64,000 bases of DNA from Arthrobacter sp. MYb229 (GTDB lineage: Bacteria; Actinomycetota; Actinomycetes; Actinomycetales; Micrococcaceae), in assembly GCF_002975405.1 (NCBI RefSeq), contig NZ_PCPS01000001.1, forward strand, positions 868,001 to 932,000, given 5' to 3'. A program made the translations under genes and the position numbers. The notes beneath the pieces were generated by a model. It ran no database searches. It had not been told where the DNA came from and worked only from the letters and a program-made list of their open reading frames with translations. Positions 51,363 to 60,990 of this stretch are shown one piece after another (position 1 is the first letter of the stretch; every line of letters starts with the position of its first letter).

Positions 51363-52640
51363 GTGAATGTGCAGATCGAATCAGCATCCAATGATCTGGG
51401 CACATTAGACGAGCAGCAAGTGCAACGGATTCGACGCAAATCGATTTCGGTACTTGCGGCCGGACAAATCCTTGGTGGGCTAGGCGGCGGAGCCACCTTG
51501 ACTCTGGGGTCCTTGCTGATCGTCAGCATCTCGGGTCTGGACTCACTGGCAGGCATGGCAGCCACGATGAATACGCTGGGCGCGGCGCTCATGGCAATTC
51601 CGCTGGCGTTGATGGCGCAGAAGTATGGGCGACGGATATCCCTCTCGAGCGGTGCAATACTGGCGGCAAGCGGCATCGTGGTCATTATCGCCGCCGCATT
51701 CCTCGACTTCTGGCCGCTCTTGATGCTGGGCATGCTGATCCTTGGCACGGGTGCCGCAATGAATCTCCAATCGCGATTCGCCGCCACGGATCTTTCCACG
51801 AAGGCCACCCGTGGACGCGATCTTTCGGTAGTCGTCTGGTCAACGACCATCGGCGCGGTCATCGGTCCGAATCTCTTTGAGCCTGGTGAGGTAATCGCCC
51901 AGTACATCAACCTTCCGCCCTATACCGGCGGATTCCTGATCGCCATGTGCGCACAGCTAGCCGGTGCACTGGTCTACTGGATCGGGCTCCGGCCCGACCC
52001 GCTGCGAATAGCGCAGCGTCAGGCTTTGGGCCGGCCGGATTCCGGGCAGGCCCGCCGCCGCGGATGGCATATATTGCGTACGTCCGTAGCCGCGCGCCGG
52101 GCGGTGCTCACCGTGGCCCTGTCGCATATGTATATGGTGTCGATGATGTCGATGACCCCGATTCATATGCAGCACCATGGCGCAACGCTCACCTTGATCG
52201 GTTTCACCATATCCATGCACGTGGCCGGCATGTACGCCCTGTCGCCGGTCTTCGGGTGGCTGACCGACAAATGCGGTTCACGGGTGATCATTCTGGCGGG
52301 GCAGGCGCTACTGATCTCCGCCAGCGTCTTGGTTTGGAGCAACTCCGCAGATCATGTGGTTACCACCATGGCCTTGCTTTGTTTGGGCCTGGGCTGGTCC
52401 GCCGCAACGGTTGCGGGATCAACCATGATTTCCGGTGCCGTGGGAATCAACGAACGCCCGCAACTGCAAGGTACTTCAGATCTTTGCATGAGCTTGGCCG
52501 GGGTGATGGGCGGGCTCTGCGCCGGACCGATTCTAGCCGCCATCGGTTTCCAAGGACTGGCTTTAGTCCTCCTCGCCCTCGCGATGATCATGATCATGCT
52601 GAACATCAAGAGGTCCGCGCCGGAGGCTATCCATGAGTAG
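51363..52640 (+). CDS. MFS transporter
   Basis: A 425-residue major facilitator with about 12 membrane segments. The loop 2-3 motif is AQKYGRRISL, close to the consensus GxxxDxxGRR, and the second-half repeat is GWLTDKCGSRVI. The lack of a long extension and the family resemblance suggest a drug or small-metabolite exporter; the substrate is unknown. It starts with GTG. It precedes an FAD monooxygenase by 51 bases and may share a transcript. Confidence 0.88.
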   Translation: MNVQIESASNDLGTLDEQQVQRIRRKSISVLAAGQILGGLGGGATLTLGSLLIVSISGLDSLAGMAATMNTLGAALMAIPLALMAQKYGRRISLSSGAILAASGIVVIIAAAFLDFWPLLMLGMLILGTGAAMNLQSRFAATDLSTKATRGRDLSVVVWSTTIGAVIGPNLFEPGEVIAQYINLPPYTGGFLIAMCAQLAGALVYWIGLRPDPLRIAQRQALGRPDSGQARRRGWHILRTSVAARRAVLTVALSHMYMVSMMSMTPIHMQHHGATLTLIGFTISMHVAGMYALSPVFGWLTDKCGSRVIILAGQALLISASVLVWSNSADHVVTTMALLCLGLGWSAATVAGSTMISGAVGINERPQLQGTSDLCMSLAGVMGGLCAGPILAAIGFQGLALVLLALAMIMIMLNIKRSAPEAIHE

Positions 52641-52691
52641 GAATTAGTGCGAAGGTGAAATTCACGGACAGTTGCTGAAGGGATAGCGCGC

Positions 52692-53921
52692 ATGGCACAT
52701 AGAACTCGATGCATCATCGTTGGCGGTGGCCCGGCCGGCATGGTGGCCGGACTCCTCTTGGCGCGGAGCGGAGTCCCCGTGACGGTATTTGAGAAACATC
52801 AGGATTTTCTTCGTGACTTCCGTGGCGACACCATCCACCCATCCACGATGTTGCTGCTTGAGGAACTTGGATTGATGGAAGAGTTTGAAAAGATCGGCTA
52901 CAGCAAGGTGTCCCAGGCGCAATTTCCCGCACGAGACGGGGCCCGCGCCACGGTTCTCGACCTGTCCAAGATCAACCATCCCTATCCGTTTATCGCGATG
53001 GCTCCGCAGTGGGACTTCCTGGATCTATTGGCTCGTGCCGGTGAGTCCGAAGCGAATTTTGACCTGCGCATGAATTGCGACGTGACCGACGTGCTCACCA
53101 TGGGAGAACGCATTGTGGGCGTACGTTATTCGGGGCCCGACGGAATCGGCGAAATGCACGCGCTGTTGACCATCGCGGCCGACGGAAGATGGTCGAAGAT
53201 CCGCGATGCTGCGGGGCTCGCCATTAAAGAGTTCGCCGTGCCAATTGACGTCTGGTGGTTCAAGATCCCCGGAGCATTGAATCTAAAGAATGTATTGTCT
53301 CCGGCCTTCACCAGGGACAGATCTTTCGTGCTTATTCCCAGGCACGGGTACGTTCAGACAGCGATGCTCTTGCCGAAGGGGAAAGACGCAGAGCTGCGTG
53401 CTCAAGGTACCGAACGGTGGCACCGGGCGATTGTCGAGGCCGCTCCCGAACTTGAAGAAGGGGTCCCGGCGCTGACACTTCAGGACGCTAAATTACTGGA
53501 TGTGAAACTCAACCGCGCGATACGGTGGTGGCGCCGCGGGCTGTTGTGCATCGGGGATTCGGCACATGCCATGAGCCCGGTTGGGGGAGTGGGCGTGAAC
53601 CTGGCGGTTCAGGATGCAGTCGCGGCGGCTCGAATACTTGCCGAGCCGCTCAAAGCCGGAACGATTTCGGATCGGGATGTGGCCGCTGTCCAGAACCGGC
53701 GCATCCTCCCGACCATCGTGGTCCAGAGCACCCAGCGGCTGATGCACCTAGGATTGCGGCGGTTGATGAAAACAAGCAATGACGTGCTCTTGCCGGGACC
53801 TGTTGCGAGAATCTTGCGTACGTTTCCCAAGCTCACTTCGATTCCAGCCCGGCTTTTGGGGGTAGGGATCCTGCGCGAACGCCCGCCGGAAGCTGCAAAG
53901 CGAAATTCAGCGGAACGCTAG
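52692..53921 (+). CDS. FAD-dependent monooxygenase/oxidoreductase
   Basis: A 409-residue FAD enzyme of the PF01494 (hydroxylase) class. The N-terminal FAD motif is IVGGGPAGMVAGLLLARSG, and the second FAD block is CIGDSAHAMSPVGGVGVNLA. Such enzymes hydroxylate aromatic or polyketide compounds with NAD(P)H and O2. The adjacent MFS gene suggests a detoxification or tailoring pair, but no substrate is indicated. A terminator follows. Confidence 0.88.
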   Translation: MAHRTRCIIVGGGPAGMVAGLLLARSGVPVTVFEKHQDFLRDFRGDTIHPSTMLLLEELGLMEEFEKIGYSKVSQAQFPARDGARATVLDLSKINHPYPFIAMAPQWDFLDLLARAGESEANFDLRMNCDVTDVLTMGERIVGVRYSGPDGIGEMHALLTIAADGRWSKIRDAAGLAIKEFAVPIDVWWFKIPGALNLKNVLSPAFTRDRSFVLIPRHGYVQTAMLLPKGKDAELRAQGTERWHRAIVEAAPELEEGVPALTLQDAKLLDVKLNRAIRWWRRGLLCIGDSAHAMSPVGGVGVNLAVQDAVAAARILAEPLKAGTISDRDVAAVQNRRILPTIVVQSTQRLMHLGLRRLMKTSNDVLLPGPVARILRTFPKLTSIPARLLGVGILRERPPEAAKRNSAER

Positions 53922-53940
53922 GACCCCTAGAAACACCAAT

Positions 53941-53975
53941 GGTGCAGTACCATCCGAAACGGACGGTACTGCACC
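53941..53975. terminator. Hairpin between the monooxygenase and csp genes
   Basis: GGTGCAGTACC (53941-53951) pairs with GGTACTGCACC (53965-53975), with an inner TCCG/CGGA stem, between convergent genes. It may serve both. Confidence 0.8.
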
Positions 53976-53998
53976 AAAAGTTTGGCAGTTGCTAAAGC

Positions 53999-54202
53999 TT
54001 AGCGAGCCTGGATGTTGGTTGCCTGTGGGCCCTTTGGACCGGCTTCCAGGGTGTACTCAACGTTCTGGCCCTCTTCGAGGCTACGGAAACCGAAGCTCTG
54101 GATTGCGGAGTAGTGTGCGAACACATCTGCCGATCCATCGGAAGGAGCGATGAAGCCGAAGCCCTTTTCAGCGTTGAACCATTTTACGGTGCCAGTAGCC
54201 AT
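53999..54202 (-). CDS. cspA: Cold-shock protein (CspA family)
   Basis: A 67-residue single OB-fold protein. RNP1 is KGFGFI and RNP2 is DVFAHY (Ala where most have Val); [14 protein letters not shown] and [13 protein letters not shown] are canonical. It binds single-stranded RNA/DNA as an RNA chaperone. The leader upstream is long and AT-richer, as in many csp genes. Confidence 0.96.
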   Translation of the reverse strand: MATGTVKWFNAEKGFGFIAPSDGSADVFAHYSAIQSFGFRSLEEGQNVEYTLEAGPKGPQATNIQAR

Positions 54203-54742
54203 GTTTTTATTTCCTTATTTATTCATTGGCCACTACGTGACCTTGTTGCCGAGTCGAAATCCGAAACGGAAAATTAGTGGTTACCTCGAGCAGTACTATG
54301 TTGGGCGATTTCCATGCCGTCGGTATCAGCGATCGAATGCTGATTTTGCCGATACCGGCCAAAACGGAGGTCGCTACGCACGCTAAATGTCCTTGCGGTC
54401 CATAGACATGACTGTGGAATAATGGCCAGAGTCAGTGGAGTAGAATTTGGAAGCCGCATCGTGGAAACGCTGAGAAGCGCCTGGACGAGCTGTAAGCGGT
54501 GAAGAAGAGAAGATGAAAATTCGTTTCGATAGGAGTTCGCTAATTCCGAAGAATCGTTGAACCGATTTGCTGCACAGACGATTTGCTTGTCTTGCTACAA
54601 ATCTAAACTGCTAACATTCGCTGGCGGATGACTCACACCTGCAAACGTCGAGGTAACAAATTAAGCGTACCATCATTTTTCGCCCTTGTCCTACAGCCGG
54701 CCTCTCATCGAGGGGTTGGCTGCAGGACAAGGGCACCCAGGG
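54203..54742. other. Intergenic region with the csp leader and a hairpin
   Basis: This 540-base gap probably contains the long csp 5' leader and its promoter on the minus strand. Near the MerR gene a long imperfect hairpin (54682-54734, outer arms GCCCTTGTCCT/AGGACAAGGGC) lies 9 bases past the MerR stop and may terminate it. No coding region is convincing. Confidence 0.5.
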
Positions 54743-55747
54743 CTACATATCGGAGTACCAGTGATCGAATGGGTTGGCGGGTTCGTCTTCGTCTTCCAGG
54801 TCATCGTCTCCGTCAAAGGATCGGCGAATCGAATCGTCGCGGACACCCCCTTGGAAGGCCAAAGATTCCCCGGGATAATCGGAGTTTTCGCCTAGCCGGA
54901 CAAATAGTGGACCCGTTGGCAGGACTCCCTGCTCGTACATCTCGTGGTGCACGTGGTTGGTCATTTGCCGCCACGCTCCAGAATCAAATGCCCGGAAACC
55001 GTGTCCGGTGAAAGAAATTTGAAAATCAGGCAAATTAGTTTTCACTGCTCCTGGTGCAATCGAGGTTTCCGCGCTTGCCTCGATGCCTGCGTGCATTCTG
55101 AATAGCGTCCCCTCCTCCGGGGCGTCCATTGTCTCGATCCAGTACCAGATCTGGTCTTTGACTTCTTCGGCCTCGGCTTCTGGCAAGAGCTTCTCGGCCA
55201 GCGCCTTTGTTGCCTGCCTGAGATTCCCGACGCTTCTGGACGCGAGCGGTACCGAAATGCTGAGCAATGCCGAGCGGGGCCCATGCGTAAAGCCGGAGCC
55301 GTCAACGTGGGGCGGCATTGGACGGAGGCATCCGCTGAGCATTGGCGGTGGCACCCTGTCGCAAACGATGGTGTGCATCGCCGAATACATCTCGGCAAAA
55401 CCTGAAAGCTCATCTTCTATGCCCAAGGTTGCTGCAAGCGCACCGTAGGTTTGCAGATCCTTGGTGATCCTGTCTCGCAGTGAGTCTTTCCTGTTTTCGA
55501 GGATCGCTTCGTACGAGTCGTCATCGACTTCGTCGATAATGATCCGCTTGATAGCAGCCAAGGGGAGTCCAAGATGCTGATGCTGGCGAATCTGCATCAT
55601 GGTTTCAAACTGGGCCGAGCTGTACTTTCGGTACCCAGTGAACTGATCGACCCGAGCCGGATTGAGCAGGCCGAGCTTTTCATAGTGGTGAAGCGTCTTC
55701 ACCGTCACGTTCATTAACGCGGCAAATTCTCCAATGCTGTACTCCAT
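54743..55747 (-). CDS. MerR-family transcriptional regulator
   Basis: A 334-residue regulator. The MerR HTH is at the N-terminus (MEYSIGEFAALMNVTVKTLHHYEKLGLLNPARVDQFTGYRKY), followed by a dimerisation helix. The C-terminal 200 residues are a long effector-like domain resembling GyrI-type small-molecule sensors in outline, ending in an acidic stretch (DGDDDLEDEDE). It is downstream of the thioredoxin-reductase-like gene, on the same strand. The ligand is unknown. Confidence 0.85.
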   Translation of the reverse strand: MEYSIGEFAALMNVTVKTLHHYEKLGLLNPARVDQFTGYRKYSSAQFETMMQIRQHQHLGLPLAAIKRIIIDEVDDDSYEAILENRKDSLRDRITKDLQTYGALAATLGIEDELSGFAEMYSAMHTIVCDRVPPPMLSGCLRPMPPHVDGSGFTHGPRSALLSISVPLASRSVGNLRQATKALAEKLLPEAEAEEVKDQIWYWIETMDAPEEGTLFRMHAGIEASAETSIAPGAVKTNLPDFQISFTGHGFRAFDSGAWRQMTNHVHHEMYEQGVLPTGPLFVRLGENSDYPGESLAFQGGVRDDSIRRSFDGDDDLEDEDEPANPFDHWYSDM

Positions 55748-55793
55748 GTTGACATCGTATTGTCTGCCCTTAGGGGAGAGTTCAAGCCGAGAG

Positions 55794-56723
55794 TCACTTT
55801 CTTGCCAATTTTTTCTTGGCCGATTCCATAACTAGATCAGCATTGATGGCGGCGCCTGCCATAGTTCCGGCGGCGGTTGCCAAACCAATCATTGCCCCTA
55901 GGCTCGAGGCGTTGCCAGCTGCGTAGACTCCTGGCACGCTTGTGGCTCCCATCTCGTTGACCGAGATGAACTCGCCCATGGGGTTTTGGCTCAAGTGCCC
56001 GCCGAGCTGGAGGAACAGTGACGCGTTTGCTTTCATCTGGCTTGCCACCACTACGGCCTGAGCGTCCAGGGTGCTTCCGTTGTTCAAAGCCAAGGACTGC
56101 ACCTGTCCTTCATCGCTGACGGCTATGTCGGTGACTTGCGCGTCGACGATTTCTATTTCCACTGCGGCGAGCAGTGCGCGGTTTTCTTTTGTCAGCGTTT
56201 GCTGCGCATGGTTAACGTAGGTGACAGCGTCGCTGAGCTGGCCAAAGAGCAGGGCCTGATGCGTGCTCATTTCACTGACACCTAAGATGGCGATGCGCTG
56301 ATCGCGCACCTCCCATCCGTGGCAGTACGGGCAATGCAGGGCCGAGGTTCCCCAGGCTTTTTGCAGTCCTGGGATCTCGGGCAGGGTGTCGGTTAGTCCG
56401 GTTGCCAGGAGGATGCGTGCGGCCTGCCATTGCGAGGACTCGGTGGATACTGTGAATCCTTCTTCGAGCGAACCGCTCAGCGACTGAATGCGGGCGGACG
56501 CAAACTCGACTCCGTAGTCCCTTGCCTCCGTGCGGCCTAGCTCCAATAGCTCATGTGGGCTGATGCCTTCATGGCCAAGCACATTGTGCGCGTGCGCTGA
56601 GACGGCGTTGCGTGGTTTGCCTTCATCGACCACAAGGACTTTGCGCCGGGAACGGGCCAGCGCGATGGCTCCGGCTAGTCCTGCGTTGCCGCCTCCGATG
56701 ATGATGGCGTCGTATTTTTCCAT
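55794..56723 (-). CDS. Thioredoxin reductase-like FAD/NAD(P) oxidoreductase
   Basis: A 309-residue flavoprotein of the TrxB-like family. FAD-binding IIGGGNAGLAGAIALARSRRK is at the N-terminus; a CPYCHGWE motif (near 130) is the CxxC of this subgroup; the second FAD motif is GVYAAGNASSLGAMIGLATAAG. Such proteins reduce small-molecule disulfides or mature natural products, and are not the housekeeping TrxB. It is divergent from the XRE-cupin regulator with a 77-base gap. Confidence 0.88.
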   Translation of the reverse strand: MEKYDAIIIGGGNAGLAGAIALARSRRKVLVVDEGKPRNAVSAHAHNVLGHEGISPHELLELGRTEARDYGVEFASARIQSLSGSLEEGFTVSTESSQWQAARILLATGLTDTLPEIPGLQKAWGTSALHCPYCHGWEVRDQRIAILGVSEMSTHQALLFGQLSDAVTYVNHAQQTLTKENRALLAAVEIEIVDAQVTDIAVSDEGQVQSLALNNGSTLDAQAVVVASQMKANASLFLQLGGHLSQNPMGEFISVNEMGATSVPGVYAAGNASSLGAMIGLATAAGTMAGAAINADLVMESAKKKLARK

Positions 56724-56800
56724 GATGCTCTCCTTCGCGGGGGTTTTGATTCACTATCCAAACTATCGATACATTGCATTGATCGTGTATGTTTTTGCGT

Positions 56801-57376
56801 ATGACGCAAGAATTGGATTTAGACTCGGTCATTCGACAGCGCATTCGTGCCCTTCGCCAAGGCAAGGGGTGGTCCCTGGAGGCCCTTGCGAACCGGGCCG
56901 AACTCAGCGTTTCGACGCTGAGCCGGATCGAAACCGGCAACCGGAGGATCGCCCTGGACCAGCTGGTGCCGATCGCCAAGTCCCTGGGCACCACCTTGGA
57001 CGAGCTGGTGGCTCCCGCCGACGGGAAAGGCGTGATCATCGGCCCCGAACCGATCGCTGTGCCGGGAATGACGATGTGGAAATTATCGGACGACGACGCG
57101 GTCAACGGGGTGGTGGTCACGAAGATCCGCTACGACCCGCAGCAGCAGGTGGTCCCAACGGAGGACAGGGTCCACCCGGGCAAGGAATGGTTCACCGTGC
57201 TCTCCGGCGAAGTGCAGCTCCGGCTCGGCGAACGAGTCTTTCACGTGAAAGCCGGGCAGGCGGCACAATTCGACACCATGACGCCGCACTCGATTCGTGC
57301 CCTCGGCGGTATCGCCGAGGTGCTGAGCATGATGGACAGCGCCGGCACCCGCGCGCACCATCACGACGGGCATTGA
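56801..57376 (+). CDS. XRE-family regulator with a cupin domain
   Basis: A 191-residue regulator with an N-terminal Cro/CI HTH (IRQRIRALRQGKGWSLEALANRAELSVSTLSRIETGNR) and a C-terminal cupin (PTEDRVHPGKEWFTVLSGEVQLRLGERVFHVKAGQ), the usual small-molecule-responsive repressor layout. It diverges from the thioredoxin-reductase-like gene and probably controls it. The His-rich tail (RAHHHDGH) may bind metal. ATG 56801 is used; an in-frame ATG lies four codons upstream. Confidence 0.9.
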   Translation: MTQELDLDSVIRQRIRALRQGKGWSLEALANRAELSVSTLSRIETGNRRIALDQLVPIAKSLGTTLDELVAPADGKGVIIGPEPIAVPGMTMWKLSDDDAVNGVVVTKIRYDPQQQVVPTEDRVHPGKEWFTVLSGEVQLRLGERVFHVKAGQAAQFDTMTPHSIRALGGIAEVLSMMDSAGTRAHHHDGH

Positions 57377-57454
57377 GTCTAAGCCGCATCGCGGACCAAG
57401 TTTGGCTAGGCTGTGATCAAGAACCATTTAGCTTGCAGATCGGGAGATCGATTC

Positions 57455-58273
57455 ATGACACACCAGCTCGAAGAAGAACTGGACAAGATTCTTGCCAACG
57501 GCGACTTCTACTTTGAAGAGCTGGGAGAAGGGCACTATCGGTCTTCCTGGCATACCCAGGGAGCGTGGAATCCTCACGAACAGCATATGGCGCCGGCTTC
57601 GGGGATCTTGACGCATGCCTTGGAGAACTTCCAGCCTCGCGATGACATGCGCATCGCCCGGTTGAGCTTCGAAATTCACGGGCTGATCCACGCCGGTGAA
57701 TTCGAGGTCACCACGCGGATGATTCGCCCAGGCCGAACCATCGAACTGATCGAAGCCGAAATGACGGCCAAGGGGCGCACCAGCATCGTCGCCAGAGCCT
57801 GGCGAGTGATCACCGCAGACTCAACCGCGGTTGCGGGAACTGAAGATGCCGAAGTACCGGGTCCCGAGGACAGCGAACCGCAGAACATTTCCGCGCAGTG
57901 GCCCGGTGGGTACATTCGTTCCATCGAATTCCGCGCCGCTCCCGGCCGCCGCCCGGGTAAGGGCATCGCCTGGTTGCGGACCCCTTATGCGCTGCTAGAT
58001 GGTGTGCAGGCCTCGCGATTGGCAAGTTTGATCGGGCTGGTGGATACCGCGAATGGCGTGGTGCCCCGCGTCGAGCCCGGCGATGGCAGCTGGATGTTCC
58101 CGAACCTGGATCTGCAGATCCACATGTACCGTGCGCCCGAAGGAGAATGGCTCGGCCTCGAGGTGCAGCAGAGCTACGGCACCGACGGCATTGGCCTGAC
58201 CTCCACCGTGCTGCACGATGCCAGCGGACCCTTTGGCCGCGCCGAACAGATACTGACCGTGCGTCAGCTCTGA
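57455..58273 (+). CDS. Acyl-CoA thioesterase-like (double hotdog) protein
   Basis: A 272-residue TesB-like protein of two hotdog domains. GAWNPHEQHMAPASGILTHALE and RIARLSFEIHGLIHAGEFEVTTRMIRPGRTIELIEAEM are diagnostic of the family, with the second domain in GIAWLRTPYALLDGVQASRLASLIGLVDTANGV. It would hydrolyse acyl-CoA or a related thioester. ATG 57455 follows GGGAG. It overlaps the convergent kinase gene by 10 bases. Confidence 0.85.
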   Translation: MTHQLEEELDKILANGDFYFEELGEGHYRSSWHTQGAWNPHEQHMAPASGILTHALENFQPRDDMRIARLSFEIHGLIHAGEFEVTTRMIRPGRTIELIEAEMTAKGRTSIVARAWRVITADSTAVAGTEDAEVPGPEDSEPQNISAQWPGGYIRSIEFRAAPGRRPGKGIAWLRTPYALLDGVQASRLASLIGLVDTANGVVPRVEPGDGSWMFPNLDLQIHMYRAPEGEWLGLEVQQSYGTDGIGLTSTVLHDASGPFGRAEQILTVRQL

Positions 58274-58932
58274 TCTTGGATAGCCGCTAATTCGGCCAAT
58301 AGCTTCTTCAGCTGCGCCTTGGGCATGATGGTGAAGCCCTTGGCACGGTAGGTTTCGCGATCTGCACCGTGGGCGCGGAACAGCGCATAGCCGCGCTTGA
58401 CCAAAAACAGCACCGGCTTGCGGCGCTCGGATACGTCGCGGATGAAGCGGCGGACCGTGGTCAGCAGCGCTGGTTCGTCCACATAGTAGGCCTGAACATT
58501 GATTCCCTCGGCGCGCAATGGTTCCAGCACCTCGGAGAGGAAAATTCCTTCGGCGATAATCGGCCCGCCGGTTCCATGCACTTCGCGATGCCCGCTGTAG
58601 CTGGAGGTAGCGATCGAATAATTCGGTACCTGCGTGCGGCCTTGGCGCAGCAGCTCATCAACCGCGTTCAGGGCAGCGTGCTGATTCCATGTATGCGGAT
58701 GGTCCCAATCGATTTCGCCGTATCCGGTGCGCGGGAACGACTCTGGGTGCCCATCTTCGCTGATCTGCCGGTAGAACTCGTCCAGCGGAAGGTGCGGATT
58801 GCCGAAACGGTTGGCAAGGTATGACTTGCCAGAACCGGATGGACCGCCGAGCAGGATCACTGGGGTGGAAGAATTAGGCACCAGATTATTATCACGCAGA
58901 ACCTCGCGGAACCCGAATTCTGAGCCTCTCAT
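58264..58932 (-). CDS. Uridine kinase-like P-loop NTPase
   Basis: A 222-residue P-loop kinase with Walker A GGPSGSGKS near residue 31 and the uridine kinase-like DEFYRQI motif. PIIAEGIFLSEVLEPL resembles the second conserved block. It should phosphorylate a nucleoside or another small molecule. The family is often annotated uridine kinase, but the substrate is not certain. A GTG directly precedes the ATG. Confidence 0.8.
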   Translation of the reverse strand: MRGSEFGFREVLRDNNLVPNSSTPVILLGGPSGSGKSYLANRFGNPHLPLDEFYRQISEDGHPESFPRTGYGEIDWDHPHTWNQHAALNAVDELLRQGRTQVPNYSIATSSYSGHREVHGTGGPIIAEGIFLSEVLEPLRAEGINVQAYYVDEPALLTTVRRFIRDVSERRKPVLFLVKRGYALFRAHGADRETYRAKGFTIMPKAQLKKLLAELAAIQDQS

Positions 58933-59002
58933 CACAGCCCCCGAGGGATCTTTTGAGGCATGGTGAACCGGCGTACGAAGCGGACTGAATTAGACTCTGA
59001 AC

Positions 59003-59740
59003 ATGACCCTTTGGAATCCCGAATCGAGCGCGCCGCTGTCCTACCAGTTTGAGGAAGCCAGCGGGGATCCCGAAGCTGACTTGGAACGCGGGGTTCAGCT
59101 GCTACGCGAGGTGCAGGCCGGTACGCGCGGCCCGCTGCTGCGTTTCTATCGGCCGGATCCAACGCTGGCCTTTGGCCAACGCGACGTCCGCCTGCCCGGG
59201 TTTCAGCGTGCGGCCGAGGCGGCCGAGGCGCGCGGCTTTGCCCCCTTGGTGCGCAAGGCCGGGGGACGGGCAGCGGCCTATCACCGCGGCACGTTGATCG
59301 TGGATCATATCGAACCGCATGCCGAAGCGATTATCGGACAGCAGCAACGCTTTAAGGTTTTTGCCGACCTCTACGCCCGAGCCTTCCGCCGGCTCAAGAT
59401 TGACGCGCACGTGGGGCCGATCCCGGGCGAATACTGCCCCGGGGACTACTCGGTCCACGGGCTGCCCACCGCTGGGTCACGCAGCGAGGTCCCGGTAAAA
59501 CTTATCGGTACCGCGCAACGGGTGATCTCCGGGGCCTGGCTGTTCAGCAGCGTCTTTGTCATCGAGGATTCCGCCCCGCTGCGTGCGGTGCTCGACACCG
59601 TGTACCGGGCGATGGAAATCCCCATGGAGCCCTCCACCGTGGGCGCCGGCGACGATCTGGTCTCCTCGGTCACCGTCGAAAGCTTTATCGAGGCATTGCT
59701 CGCCGTCTACCGGGAGCACACCGAATTGCTGGAATCCTAG
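59003..59740 (+). CDS. Lipoate/biotin protein ligase family protein
   Basis: A 245-residue protein of the LplA/LipB/BirA catalytic fold. PDPTLAFGQRDVRLPGF, VRKAGGRAAAYHRGTLIVDHI (a variant of the RRxSGGGAVYH loop) and VKLIGTAQRVISGAWLFSSVFV with the catalytic Lys are all present. It probably attaches or transfers lipoyl or octanoyl groups. The changed Gly-rich loop leaves room for an amidotransferase role (LipL/LipM-like). Confidence 0.82.
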   Translation: MTLWNPESSAPLSYQFEEASGDPEADLERGVQLLREVQAGTRGPLLRFYRPDPTLAFGQRDVRLPGFQRAAEAAEARGFAPLVRKAGGRAAAYHRGTLIVDHIEPHAEAIIGQQQRFKVFADLYARAFRRLKIDAHVGPIPGEYCPGDYSVHGLPTAGSRSEVPVKLIGTAQRVISGAWLFSSVFVIEDSAPLRAVLDTVYRAMEIPMEPSTVGAGDDLVSSVTVESFIEALLAVYREHTELLES

Positions 59741-59765
59741 CCGCCAAGGGAGCGGAGCAACAAGT

Positions 59766-59808
59766 GAAGCCCGGCGCTTTTTCCCAAGAGGGAAAAGCGC
59801 CGGGCTTC
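59766..59808. terminator. Strong terminator between convergent genes
   Basis: GAAGCCCGGCGC with the following T/C bases (59766-59785) pairs with 59790-59808 around AAGA. It lies between the ligase gene and the convergent mycoredoxin gene and should end both. Confidence 0.88.
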
Positions 59809-59837
59809 GAATGTTCAGTGCGGTCTACCGCAGGGCT

Positions 59838-60116
59838 TTAGACGCCGACGCGCTCGACGACTTCTTCGATGCGCGGGTTGGTGGCCGCAGTGCCATCGGG
59901 GAAGATCAGAGTCGGCACGGTCTGGTTGCCGCCGTTGAAGGACTCCACGATCTCGGCGGTGCCTTCGACATCTTCGATATTTACCTCCGTGTACGCCACG
60001 CCCTTCTGATCCATCAGCCGCTTGAGGTTGCGGCAGTAGCCGCACCAGCTGGTGGTGAACATGGTGACCCCGCCCGCAGCAGGAACATACTTCTCAAGAT
60101 TTAATTCGTTGCTCAT
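59838..60116 (-). CDS. mrx1: Mycoredoxin
   Basis: A 92-residue glutaredoxin-fold protein with C25-G-Y-C28 (FTTSWCGYCRNLKRLM) and the TVPTLIFPDGT cis-Pro loop, typical of actinobacterial mycoredoxin-1. It removes mycothiol from protein mixed disulfides. Together with the mscR-like gene it points to a mycothiol-producing host. Confidence 0.92.
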   Translation of the reverse strand: MSNELNLEKYVPAAGGVTMFTTSWCGYCRNLKRLMDQKGVAYTEVNIEDVEGTAEIVESFNGGNQTVPTLIFPDGTAATNPRIEEVVERVGV

Positions 60117-60264
60117 ACCTCATGCAACCACGTGAGCTATCGATTTGTTCCACATTTCGCCCGCGGACCAGAAGAATTCTATGACGCACTAGTTGTCCGC
60201 ACCGAAGCGCCGGGCGCGGACTACACTGGTGCCCACCGGATAGGTTCGAAGAGAGGCGAAAATC

Positions 60265-60990
60265 ATGTGCGGACGCTACGTCATGGCCAAGGCGATCGGC
60301 GACCTCGTCGCGGAGGCCGAAGCCGAGGCGGATGACAACCTCCAGCTGCGCCACTCATGGAACGTCGCCCCCACCACGGATGTGCCGATCGTGCTCGAGC
60401 GGCTGATCGACGATGCCCTGCACCGCCAGGTCCACGTGGCCCGGTGGGGACTGGTTCCCGGCTGGGCCAAGGAACTCTCGGTGGGGGTGCGCGCCTTCAA
60501 TGCCCGCAGCGAGACCGCGGCCAGCAAACCGACCTTCCGGGCGGCGGTCAAAAAGCGTCGCGCAGCCGTCCCGATGCAGGGGTACTACGAGTGGAAGAAG
60601 GAAGGCAGCAAGAAGCGGCCATTCTTTGTGCACCGCGAGGATGGGAAATTGATGTTCTTCGCCGGACTCTACGAATGGTGGAAGGACGAAAACGGGGACT
60701 GGATTCTGTCCACCTCGATCCTCACCATGGATTCACCCTCCGCCGAGGAACCCGGGGTGCTCGGCGAGCTTGCCGGGCTGCATGACCGGCTGCCGATCCC
60801 GCTGGACCCGGAGATGCTTTCCCGCTGGCTGAACCCGAGCGAAGCCGACGGCGAGGGGCTGATCGAAGAGGTCCGCGCTCAGGCCTACGATGTGGCCTCC
60901 ACCTGGAGCCTGTACGAGGTGGACCCCGCGGTAGGCAACGTGCGCAACGATTCGGCAGAGCTCATCGAAGAGCACAAGTCGCTGTTCTAG
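60265..60990 (+). CDS. SOS response-associated (SRAP/YedK) peptidase
   Basis: A 241-residue SRAP protein. The catalytic Cys is exposed at position 2 (MCGRYVM) after Met removal; WNVAPTTDVP, FNARSET, GYYEWKK and the HDRLP block are the conserved active-site groups (Cys2, Asn, Glu, His). YedK/HMCES covalently captures abasic sites in single-stranded DNA. The stop overlaps the convergent membrane protein gene by 4 bases. Confidence 0.95.
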   Translation: MCGRYVMAKAIGDLVAEAEAEADDNLQLRHSWNVAPTTDVPIVLERLIDDALHRQVHVARWGLVPGWAKELSVGVRAFNARSETAASKPTFRAAVKKRRAAVPMQGYYEWKKEGSKKRPFFVHREDGKLMFFAGLYEWWKDENGDWILSTSILTMDSPSAEEPGVLGELAGLHDRLPIPLDPEMLSRWLNPSEADGEGLIEEVRAQAYDVASTWSLYEVDPAVGNVRNDSAELIEEHKSLF